From NCBI GenBank assembly GCA_963921825.1, contig OY997591.1, forward strand, positions 54,041,031 to 54,105,030: DNA of 64,000 bases, in the 5' to 3' direction. This document shows positions 44,035-53,422 of the stretch, piece after piece; within the stretch, counting starts at the first letter, position 1; each line of letters opens with the position of its first letter. A program made the position numbers and the translations under genes. Source of the stretch: Erodium maritimum. Lineage: Eukaryota; Streptophyta; Magnoliopsida; Geraniales; Geraniaceae. The notes under the pieces were generated by a model. The model saw only the letters and a program-made list of their open reading frames with translations. It did no database searches and was not told the DNA's origin.

Positions 44035-44469
44035 ACTTTTATAGAATTTACTTACGCTTGTGTATTACCAGAATATCGTGATTCGATGTTCTATGTAGTT
44101 CGCCTTAAAAATCAGTAACCATATTTATCGTTGGCATTCGTTAAGGATGATTGAACTAGGCGTAGCTAAGTAGATTCATTGAGTGTTTTAAAGTTTACTT
44201 ACGCTTGCGTATTACCAGAGTTTCGTGATTTGTTACCCTATGTAGTTATACTTTATTTCTGAAATCATCTTGATCGGTGGTGCTCGGTATTCAAGAAGTG
44301 AACTTGGCGTAGCTAAGTAGAATCGTCCGTGATTTAGAGTATTACTTATGCTTGTGTATCACTAGAGCTTCGTGATTCGTTGCACTATTTCGGTGTTCAT
44401 CATTATTGGTGGCATGCAAGAATTAGGAAGTGAATTAGGCGTAGCTAAGTAGATTCACCGAGTGGTGTA
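44035..44469. repeat. Three-copy tandem repeat, about 150 bp
   Basis: Each unit has 'ttacttacgcttgtgtatta', 'ccagagtttcgtgattcg' and 'ggcgtagctaagtagattca'. The last motif recurs near 44159, 44314 and 44438. The third unit ends at the CACTA MITE. Confidence 0.8.
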
Positions 44470-44691
44470 CACTACATCAGTTTTTTACTTTTGCGACTGG
44501 GCACTTTCTATGCCGTCACAGAAGTTGGGTTCCCTACGACTACATATATATAGTCGTAGATGAAGTATTTTGGTCAATTAGTACGCCAAGGATAATGTCA
44601 TCATAGAGGAAAATGATCTAACTTTTGTGATGCCATAGTGAGCTTGTGCGACGCCATGTTGTAGTCGCAGAAGTAGTAAACCCTTGTAGTG
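44470..44691. mobile_element. CACTA-type MITE
   Basis: A 222-bp element starting CACTACATCAGTTTTTTACT and ending TAAACCCTTGTAGTG. The right end, read in reverse, is CACTACAAGGGTTTACTACT, giving TIRs of about 28 bp including TTTTGCGAC/TTCTGCGAC. A GTA duplication flanks it (44467-44469, 44692-44694), as expected for CACTA elements. There is no transposase. Confidence 0.85.
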
Positions 44692-45296
44692 GTAGCTATC
44701 TCTACTTGTGGTAGTTAGTAGTGAGAGAGACATGCATGTGTTGCTGTTATTTCTCGTTCGATGATCGATCGAGCTTCGCTCAAGATCATATATCTACACC
44801 ATATTATGATGGTTTTTCCCGATGATTGGTGGTTCGCATATCGGTCCAGACAATGGTCTTGTGCCCTCTCCCCGTGACTAGTATGAGGTTTATTTCATGG
44901 TACCGCATACACAGGAAATTAAGTGTTCTAAGACCATAAGGAAAGAATTTATTTGATTTCACCATTGTTAACCATTGTCATGCATTCATTGTAATTCATG
45001 TTTGTTTATACCTGTGAACGACTCTTTGTGTGAATCAAATGTTATGTGTCTTAGGTGGTAGCTTGTATATAGATTTAATTGCCTTCTAGGCTTAAAACAA
45101 ACCTTTTACTTTTTTTTCGTTTATTTTCCCTTTCGTGGATGTGGAAGTGACAACCCACGTGCCCAGGTTTTAGCTAAATACTAGTGATACCTCTACTCCC
45201 TATGGGTTCGACTGGTACTTAACCTTTATAGATTGCTTGATGATCACGTCCTAATGCACGTTAAAAGATGGTTTTGACACATAGTCATCCCCACTC

Positions 45297-45620
45297 ATCA
45301 GCATTGTTGCGGTCATTTTAGAGGTAATAATGGTCTTAACCTTTGTCATTCACTAAATTAATTAATTAATTAATAACATTACAAATCACACATATAGACA
45401 CTAATCATATTTTAAAGCATGCGAAATCATTGTTCTAGAAATAGAAAACATGAATTCGAACTTTAGAACAAAAACGGTGATCGATTATGAACACGTTGAA
45501 GTTCAATTAAACTTCAAAACCCAAATTCAAGGCTACAAAACCATACCTTTAATATGATCGTCCGAAAGGCACTTCATTTCGATTTTTAAACCATATTATA
45601 TGTGCCTTTCGATTCATTAC
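45297..45620. other. AT-rich spacer with a TTAA microsatellite
   Basis: Contains 'aattaattaattaattaata' at about 45357-45376 and otherwise nothing recognised. It ends at the copia-3 LTR start. Confidence 0.5.
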
Positions 45621-47519
45621 TGTTGGATTAAAATCCATTGGGTGGGCAAATATATGTTTCATGTACGTATTATCACTAAGGCTATAAATACATTTTAAAG
45701 TGATCAATTAAACTGTGTATCTAATAGGTATCATTAAGTGGTTATGGAAGTTAAATGTGTAGATACCAAGTTGTAATTTCCTTTGGTTGAGGGGTCTAAT
45801 TGAAATTACAAATAGTTGGCCATGTAAGAACCACTCCCGGGCAACGCCAGTCAATTATGCGAAAAACAGGAAAATTTAAAATTTTTAAGACAAACACTTA
45901 ATTGAACCTAAATTTGACCCCGAGGGTCATACCGGACTTAAGTTGACCCCAATATCGACCAAAGTGAGTTCTGGGGGACTCAGGGCAACTTTCTGACCGA
46001 TTTGGGAAATGTTGACTTTTCGCTGGAAAAGTAAACCGAGCGACGTTTTGGTCCGTTCGAGGCCCGTTTTGGATCCAAAAAGCTTATCCGTCGTCACAGC
46101 GGTCTTAGTTGAGCCGTTTCCTTGTAGCCCGTGAAGTTTCGTAATTGCTTGGAAAAAGTGCCCGTTCGAGGCCCGAAACGTCCGAATTTCGCAAATCTGA
46201 TTGGAAAATATCTCTAGAAGATATTTTCCAAAAAGGTGTGGGACCCACTTGCCACATGTCACCAATGTGGTGGTGTTAGGTTTATTGGACCAAACAAGAA
46301 GACTACAAGGACAAGGGGGTTCGGCCAAGGGTTAGAAAAAGAGAAAAAATAGGTTTTAGAGAGAAAAGAAGAGAGAAGAAAGGGAGAGAAAATAGAAGAG
46401 TTGTGACGTTTCTCGATCATCAAACCGTTGGATCGTCTCAAAGATAAAAGAATCAAGCTCACACCGTCATTCTCTACGGTGAGCATCTAACCGAATTTCG
46501 TTTTATTAAGTTTGGAAGTTAGGGTTTGGTTTGAAACTAGTAGCTTATGGTGGTGTTGAGGTGTGTGGCTCGTTGGAGACGTTTTGGAGCGAGATTGGGA
46601 CGTTTTCCAGTGACCGGAGGCTCGGGGGAGCTCCGGCCACCGTGCACGGTGGCTGGCCGGAGCTAGGACCGGCCACCACCATGGTGGACCGGCCCAAACC
46701 GGCCCTAGCCACCCACGGCCAAAGAGGGTCGTGTGGGGCCCACGTGCTCGGGTGTTCGGGTTTCGTGTTTGGGTGGTTTAGGACGTTCCCCGAGTCATTA
46801 ATCTACACCCGGATCGAAATTTGGAATTAAATTGTGAAAGTTGTAATTGACGGGTTTAGGAACTTTAAACGCAAATTAAATTACTCGGAAGTCGGAAATC
46901 GATTCCATCGAGTGCATAGGAACCCTTGAATTATTCTAAGACCGTAGAAACGAAAACAGGAATTTTCGGAGCCCCGGAAGGACGTTTTCAAAACCCGGGC
47001 AGATTCGCCATGTCGGGCGAATCGGGCTTTTCCGGGTCCATTATCGAAAATGTCGAGTAATTGGGAAGTTTGGGAGTGATCGACATTGTCGGGGTTACTT
47101 TTGGGCGTCAAGTTTATTAAAATTCAGTTTATGCCTGCAATCTTAAAAGCGTTTAAAATTGTGTTCTTATTAGATCGTGCCACCGACAGACGAAAGGGAA
47201 AGCTAGGCGAGTGATCGAGATCACGCCGGAGCTTGTTTGTGAGCTTTTGGAGAAAGCATACGAGGTAGGGAAAAGTAGCCGGATCTCGGCCCTAACTAGG
47301 GAAAGTTAACAGTAGAAATGCATGTGACACTTGGGTGTCGTGGGTTAAGTAAGTTTATCGAACAATAGAAAGGCAGGCGACACCGGGTGGTGTCGTATGA
47401 TACGGAAACGTATCGAACAATAGAAATGCATGTGACACTTAGTAGTGTCGTAGGAGTAGTGAACTTTCGATATTAGAATTACTGAAGGCATTGGGTTATG
47501 CCCGGAAGTTGATTGTTTA

Positions 47520-47840
47520 GTTTGTGTCTTGGGTGGCCATGAGAACCCGTGTTTTATTGTTGGTGTCTTGGGTGGCCATGAGTGACTGTTGGGTTGTTGA
47601 ACCCGTGTTATTTTATTGTTGGTGTCTTGGGTGGCCATGAGTGCCCGTGAGGTTGTTGAACCCGTGATATTTTATTGTTGGTGTCTTGGGTGGCCATGAG
47701 TGCTCATGGGGTTGTTGAACCCGTGTTATTTTATTGTTGGTGTCTTGGGTGGCCATGAGTGTCCGTGGGGTTGTTGAACCCGTGTTTGGTTGTTGGAGTC
47801 TTGGGTGGCCATGAGTGCCCGTGGGGTTGTTGAACATGTG
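47520..47840. repeat. LTR minisatellite in solo LTR A
   Basis: About six units, mostly 58 bp, each with 'gtcttgggtggccatgagtg' and 'gttgttgaacccgtg'. Confidence 0.9.
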
Positions 47841-48468
47841 TGTTGTTGTTGTTGACTTTGGTTGTGGACAGTCTCTGCCCGAGGTTGGGGGCCCACCTGA
47901 CAAGAAAGGGGTCCCGTGGTTCGCACGCGTGTGCATTGTTTAGACGAGGTTGGGGGCCCACCTGACAAGAAAGGGGTCCTGGGGCCACGTGTCGTGGGGC
48001 TTGGCCCGCCTTTCGGGTTAACCACCGGAAAAGGGGTGCATTCATCGGCGATGGAGGGTTTATCCCCTTCCGACTAGCTATCGGAAAAGTAGCTTTGTAT
48101 ATATCGCTAACAGGTCGACCGCCTGGCCCGACAGAGACTGGGGGAAGTTGCTTGGGGCAGGCTCAAGCCCAGCCGGTTGGCAACCGGTACTGAGCAGCTG
48201 GAGTGAGATCCTTTGTGATCTTGTTTGGTGTGCGATCCTTTGTGATCTTGGGTGTTGCGTGGTTGTCTTGATGTCCTTGGTGGAGGTCGTAACCGCTGTG
48301 TCGGGTCTACATTACGTGTCCGAGTGTTGAGTCGGTTGAGGAAGGTAATAGTTTGTGTGTCAGTCGGGTTATTTGAGTTTGGGGATAGTAGTCCCCGGTG
48401 TTGGGTTTGTTGTTGGTGTTACCAGCATTGTCTGCTAAGTATGCCGTAGTCAGTTTGTTATTCGTGGT

Positions 48469-48486
48469 GGTGAGCGAACGCTCACC
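48469..48486. repeat. Conserved LTR palindrome (solo LTR A)
   Basis: GGTGAGCG-AA-CGCTCACC, followed by CCTAGCTGCTTTTCCTACAG as in the other gypsy LTRs. Confidence 0.8.
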
Positions 48487-48783
48487 CCTAGCTGCTTTTC
48501 CTACAGGTACTGGTCGCGGGACGGACTAGGTGAGCTGCCGAAGCTTCAAGAGCTAGGAGCGGGAGTCCGGGTTTACTTTTGAGTCTAGCGACGTACGCCT
48601 TGTATTTGTCCGCTTGTTGGGACGTACTTTTGAGTTGTAAATAATTATTTTGGTTAAGTAAATGGTGGTTTTAAAGTGATTTATTTAAAAGGTTTGAAAA
48701 TGTTTTATTGTTTTAAACGTTCACGTTCCGGGTTCGGTTCTACTGAATTTGGGGCGTGACAGGCCAACTAAGCATTGGTCATC

Positions 48784-48791
48784 TATAAATA
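48784..48791 (+). promoter_or_regulatory. TATA box of copia-3 LTR
   Basis: TATAAATA, about 100 bases before the LTR-borne ATG. A start site would fall near 48815. The solo LTR insertion ends 23 bases upstream. Confidence 0.6.
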
Positions 48792-48890
48792 TATGATTAT
48801 GGTCCCAAATGGAGTACTTGAATTCTCCTCTTTTTTCTCACCCCCATTGGAAGATCCATAATCTTGTTCTTCTTCTTCAAGTGATCTCGG

Positions 48891-48909
48891 ATGGCTTCAA
48901 GTAAGTAAC
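48891..48909 (+). other. LTR-borne ATG with splice donor
   Basis: ATGGCTTCAA is followed directly by GTAAGTAACC, a consensus plant donor. The ten coding bases end in phase 1. The acceptor at 52284 restores the frame into gag. Read without splicing, the frame stops after a few codons, so this ATG makes sense only if spliced. Confidence 0.55.
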
Positions 48910-49044
48910 CTTTAATTATTTCCGCTGCTTTACTTTCATGTTCCTATTAGTTCAACAAAGACTCTAAAGTATGGTTCGAGTATATGGATTAACAATTTGA
49001 TTGTTGCTTTGGTTGAGCCATAAATCCCCTAAGTAGAACCAACA

Positions 49045-49062
49045 ACTGGTATCAGAGCAAAC
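49045..49062 (+). other. Primer-binding site of copia-3
   Basis: TGGTATCAGAGC starts at 49047, two bases after the LTR end. It is complementary to initiator-Met tRNA. Confidence 0.9.
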
Positions 49063-50025
49063 TTTGTTGAATTAATGGTGAACTTTGTGTTCTTGAAACT
49101 TAATTAAGGTTGCATGTCATTAATTCCTTCTTGCATGTCATTGTATTTGAAGGATCTAAAGTTTTTAAGGTTAAGAGTTTTGATCAATGTTCATTTTGAT
49201 CACTTTTTGGGTACATGCAAGCATTCGTGTTTGTGTACCATCGATTTCTTTCATGCATACCATCGATTTGCTTCATGCATGTCAATGGATTCGAAGGATC
49301 TAAAGGTTTTAATGTTAAAGCTTTGATCGATGTTAATTTCGATCACTTTTGGAGTACATGCAAGCATTCATGGTTAACGTCTTTGATATACAAAGATTAA
49401 GGCTTTTCAAATGCATTCATAGTAGTTAACTTGGTTGCATGATGTATTGGTTAAGTTTTGAAACCAACTCTATACAGAATAAATTTTCAAGAAAATTTGG
49501 TGTATCTTAGAGTTGATGAGTTGATTTTAATTCAAATAAAAGTTTAGAAGCGCTCTTGTACATAATTCTTTCACGAATTATTTTTGGTGGCTTCTTAAAA
49601 ATTAAAGGATTGGTTACAAGTAAAGTTTAGAAGCCATTTCTGTATACAAAATTTATTTTCAAGAAAACTCGGTGATTTCTTAAAGTTGATGACATGAGTT
49701 TTACTTACTTGATTTAAGTTCTTGAATTTGGTTTTGCATAATTTTATTATGCATGTGAGTAAGAATGGTATAGTTGTATTTATTCTTTGCTCCTTGTTAA
49801 GTTTCAGTTTATGGCATGATTTTATTTTTAAATTGTGCAAATTTAGTTTCGGAAACAGTAAAATTCAGATTTAGGTGATGTCTGGTATTTCGTGAATTAA
49901 TTGAAGCACAATATCGCCAAAGTGACCTCTTGTGTTTAGATTGGTTTATTGAAATATTAAGATGTTTTTGTCTTTGTTATCCATGTGTGTACCTAACGGA
50001 TCCAAAGGCGAGTTGATATTTGGCC
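49063..50025 (+). mobile_element. Copia-3 leader, first part
   Basis: AT-rich and non-coding. Duplicated blocks lie at 49115-49375 ('gattcgaaggatctaaaggt' and 'agtacatgcaagcattc', period about 130) and at 49450-49700 ('aagtttagaagc', 'ttttcaagaaaa'). It is interrupted at 50026 by a LINE-derived element and would form part of the proposed intron. Confidence 0.6.
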
Positions 50026-51979
50026 GGATTTTTTTTTGATAAGCGAAAAATTTATCAAGCAATTGTTCTATAAGACTATAGAACAAAGCAAGAAACGATC
50101 CAAAAAGACCTTTCCCTCATACCAATACAGCTACAAAGAGCGGAAACAGAACCCGAACAAACAAGACGTAAACAAAACATCTTGCCTAATTCCTCTCTGG
50201 GTTCAAACAGGTAAAACGATTAGAAACCGGAACAGGGGATAAAGCTTGATCTGAAGTCGGTTTCAGGCGATCCCTATCCTTCATGCCATCAAGATTATTC
50301 TTGTACTGGTCGAGCGCCAAAGCACAGAGATTAATAGCCTTTTTACCAACTTTCGAACTGTAACTCCAAATACCCGAGCTATCTCTTTTGGCAACGTCAA
50401 CAATGAAACGTCCCGTTTTATCTTCAGCAAAAGTCCTGGCTCCTGTCTTATACACAACGATTGGCTGGGCAATCACCTTCGACTGACACTTCTTTGGGCG
50501 TCCACGTCTATTTGGCCCAACCCCAGAGATCGGTAATTTTGCCAAGGCTTCCTTCCACGGACTACCTTGAAACCCGACTTTCAGAGCTGGTTCAACGCCC
50601 CGAATGTCCTGTGCTTCTATACCCTAGCCCACAGTTAATGGGCCCAAATCGGTCCCAATTCGATTAAAGACGGTAGCCAAACGTGGATCCTCAACGGCCA
50701 GCAACTGAGCCTTTTCAGATGGGCTTATTTCACTCGAAAGCCCGACTGAAACAGGCCCAGAACGCAGGCCCAAATCGACCAGATCAGTTGCCTCACCATC
50801 CTGGTCACGGTCAGTCCCAGGGCCCAAATTTGCATTCAAACCCCCAGGCCCAGTATCAAGCCCAGGATCAGCGAGATCAAAATTCAGAGTTGCAGCCGGA
50901 GACGATATCTCTTCCGTGATCTGCGCCGAAACTGTATCGATCGCAATCCCTGGAATCAATTTCGAAATCTCTTGGTTTCAAAATTGAAACCCCTTGAATT
51001 ATGGGATCAACCCCTGAAACGGGGGAGAGTGACAGTGATCGAGGATTATCGCCGGAAACTAGAGCAGACGGCAACGAGAAAATCGCCGGAGAGGATCTAT
51101 CCACTTCGCAAGTCCCTCTAGAACACGCCAACCCTGTTTCTACCGTCCGAGAAACTTCCCCGGAGCACAGATTCTGGGCAGTACACTAAACAGAGTCGGT
51201 GCTCTGTTTTTCACACCAGACTGGTTCAGTCGCCGGAGAACACAAACGACACTGAGAAAAGGCCACGAACAAGACGTGCCCTTTAGCCTTATACCCATTT
51301 AGGGTCTCGATTGCCTGGGAAGCAGCCGTCTTCGACGTAAAACGAACGAAACCAAAATAAAAGCCTTGCCTGTTTGCTTTCTTCAAAACTGAAAGTGATA
51401 CAATGTCACCAAATGATGAATGCAAAGCCCGAAACCACTCTTCCGATGAACCATACGACAGATTTCGAATGTATAGTTCTATACTGTATCACTCTCAATG
51501 TACTGTGCCGGTGTTCGTCGTTGGCGACTCGCTACTCTGTCCGTACACACGCCACCAACGGCCGATTGTTCCCCTTCCTTTAATCCAGGGACCTTCGAAG
51601 GAGCAAAGGAAGATAAACTCTTAACCTCACCTGGGATCCCAGCACCCGTCCCTGGATCAAGGGTGTTGCTTAGTTCAACGCCTCCGTGGGCCAGAATTTT
51701 GGCCGGGCGATCTTTGACACGAGCACGCTTCTTGACCGGGACCGGCTGCTCGCCACCTCCATGGACCACTTGCGTGGGAACTGGTTCCTGAGTGCTGGCC
51801 GGACAAGCCTTGGGTTCCTTGGCCGGACGAACCATCTTTGCAGGTGTAAAGATGGCTCTGTACTCTTTGTAAGGAGACAACAGAGTTGACCAAAAAGAAG
51901 AGAAGCCATCAAGCTCAAACTTACCGGGGAAGCTCTTTCGGCCAACGCGTTGAGAGTGTTTCAACTTCATAGTCGTTCT
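50026..51979 (-). mobile_element. ORF1-only LINE derivative
   Basis: A 1.95-kb minus-strand element ending in an A tract (T run at 50029-50038 on plus). It is flanked by TATTTGGCC at 50017-50025 and 51980-51988. It encodes an ORF1-like protein with an RRM but no endonuclease or RT. Its 3' end (TTTCGCTTATCAAAAAA in minus sense) resembles that of LINE-2 (TCTGAGCTTATCAAAAAA), suggesting it used the retrotransposition machinery of a LINE-2 relative. It may be an internal-deletion derivative that kept the first ORF and the 3' tail. Confidence 0.65.
50186..51970 (-). pseudogene. ORF1 of the LINE derivative, RRM protein
   Basis: The ATG at 51970 begins MKLKHSQRVGRKSFPGKF. A Pro/Lys-rich segment follows, and then, after a frameshift near 51485, a clear RRM: RNP2 ELYIRNLSYG (about 51480-51450) and RNP1 QGFYFGFVRF (51363-51334). 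The domain continues to a stop at 51186. Later pieces, 50959-50624 (acidic, Pro/Gly-rich) and 50545-50186 (basic, RPKKCQSK), are in another frame. Plant L1 ORF1 proteins often have an N-terminal RRM and a basic C-terminus, which bind element RNA. The copy is broken. Confidence 0.6.
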
Positions 51980-51988
51980 TATTTGGCC

Positions 51989-52284
51989 ATATTTCAACTG
52001 ACAATTGTGGTGGTAAACGTGTGACAATATTAAGGTGCTTTGAGTGAGCAATTCTATGTAAGCATACACTGATATTCCCAAAGGATATGTGTGTGTTTGA
52101 CATATATTTCTAATGTTTGATCACTACAACAAGAGTACCGCTTGCTGTTAATGCTAATATTTCCAAAGGATGGGCATTAATGTGGCGCTTGGTATCTTGG
52201 GTGGGAGTCACCATTAATTTGATTATTTTTCTACTCAGGATTTTGATGTGAGCTTATTTTTTGTATTGCTTTGTTAAATTTCAG
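51989..52284 (+). mobile_element. Copia-3 leader, second part, with splice acceptor
   Basis: The leader resumes after the LINE derivative. It ends with a T-rich tract and TTTCAG at 52279-52284, a good plant 3' splice site, directly before a frame open into gag. 'cactacaacaagag' at 52122 resembles a CACTA end, but no partner end was found. Confidence 0.5.
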
Positions 52285-53417
52285 CTAGTTCTTCTGTTGT
52301 ATCTATATCTGCTAGCATGTATTCGATGTCAATGCTTAATGGTGCGAATTTTAAAGACTGGAAAGGACATTTAGAAATAGTGCTTGGTTTCATGGACGTT
52401 GACCTTGCGTTAAGGGAAGAACAACCCGCACCTCTCACTACAGAATGCAAACCTGATGATAAAAGGTATTTTGAGATGTGGGAGCGTTCAAACCGCATGT
52501 GTCTCATGATGATGAAACACACTATTCTAGAAGCCTTTAGAGGGTCAGAATCCGAAGGGATTACTAAGGCTAAGGTTTTCCTTGACAAAGTCAAAAAGCG
52601 TTTTGCTAAAAACGATAAGGTTGAAATGACTTCAATTCTGACATCTTTGCTGAAGATGAAGTATAAGGATCAAAGAAATGTAAGAGAGCACATTATGGAA
52701 ATGTACCACATTGTTTCCAGACTTAAGGCATTAAAGATCGAGCTCTCTGAGGAATTGCTCATTCTTATGGTTCTTGTATCTCTTCCTAGGCAGTTTAACC
52801 AATTTAAAATTAGTTATAACTGTCAAAAGGAGAAATGGACTCTAAACGAGCTCATTTCTTATTGTGTTCAAGAGGAAGAGAGACTAAAACAAGATAAGTA
52901 TGAAAGTGCTCATTTGACAAGTACCTCTAAAGATAAGGGCAAGAAAAGTAAAGTTGAGTCTCAAACTCGCAAGGCTCCAATTTAGGCTGCTAAAGGTCAA
53001 GTGCAAAAGAAACAGATACAGGCTGAAAATGTCTGTTACTTTTGCGAGAAACCTGGACATATCAAGAAAGATTGTCCCAAATATCTTGTTTGGCGTGCAA
53101 AGAAGGATATGAATCTTCCTTTGTTCTGTTCTAAGGTTAATTTAGCTTCAGTACCTAGAAGCACTTGGAGGATGGATTCAGCTGCCAGCACTCATATAAG
53201 TGTTTCTATGCCGGGTTGCTTTAGCTACCAAAAGCCAAGTGATGGTGAAAGAAACATCTTTTAGGGCGATGGAAAATCGGTAGAAGTTGAAGCAATTGGA
53301 CATTTTAGGTTGTTGTTGTTAAGTACTGGTTGTTATTTGGACTTAAAGGACACTTTCTTGTATCGTCTTTTAGACGAAATTTGGTTTCCGTTCCGGTAAT
53401 GGACAAATCAGGATATT
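52285..53417 (+). pseudogene. Copia-3 gag and protease start
   Basis: The frame is open from the proposed acceptor at 52285 through the internal ATG at 52317. The N-terminal block LNGANFKDWKGHLEIVLG is the copia Gag signature. The UBN2 domain runs to about 52900. A zinc knuckle CYFCEKPGHIKKDC lies at about 53034-53075, and the protease start is WRMDSAASTHIS at 53169-53204, where Asp-Ser replaces the more common Asp-Ser/Thr-Gly context. TAGs at 52983-52985 and 53262-53264 interrupt the frame; the first can be CAG changed to TAG. The gene is cut at 53423 by the chromovirus. Confidence 0.8.
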
Positions 53418-53422
53418 GTTGT

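Larger units (their letters stand above)
43140..45296 (+). mobile_element. LTR-like region of an unidentified element
   Basis: A long non-coding tract with features of a large gypsy LTR: a 'ttcttcttctctctattttc' leader-like stretch at 43220, and near the right end 'ctactccctatgggttcgac' and 'tggtacttaacc', similar to the last part of Athila/Tat LTRs. It ends at about 45296 with 'cactcatca'. A left boundary, PBS and second LTR were not found. It contains a 150-bp tandem repeat (44035-44469) and a CACTA MITE. Confidence 0.35.
45823..48761 (+). mobile_element. Solo gypsy LTR A in the copia-3 LTR
   Basis: A 2939-bp LTR, TGTAAGAACC...GGGGCGTGACA, flanked by the 5-bp duplication GGCCA (45818-45822 and 48762-48766). 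It is homologous along its length to the LTRs of the chromovirus at 53423-63808 but in the opposite orientation. No internal genes are present, so it is a solo LTR. It contains the 57-bp minisatellite (47520-47840), one 44-bp unit (about 48109) and the conserved palindrome (48469). Gene-like frames in it are not real genes. Confidence 0.9.
45621..49044 (+). mobile_element. Copia-3 5' LTR, interrupted
   Basis: The LTR starts TGTTGGATTAAAATCC at 45621 and ends AACCAACA at 49044. Removing the inserted solo LTR (45823-48761) and one target copy leaves about 480 bp. The right piece has a TATA box (48784-48791), a pyrimidine-rich start region and an ATG at 48891 with a splice donor. The PBS follows two bases after the end. 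The insertion lies only about 20 bp before the TATA box and so removes most of U3 from the promoter. Confidence 0.85.

Noticed and set aside
47345..48045. Frames with repeated Met-Ala-Thr-Gln-Asp-Thr peptides
   Set aside because: They translate the 57-58-bp LTR minisatellite; the repetition is of DNA, not of a protein gene.
52122..52260. A CACTA element starting 'cactacaacaagag'
   Set aside because: No complementary end or 3-bp duplication was found within the leader.
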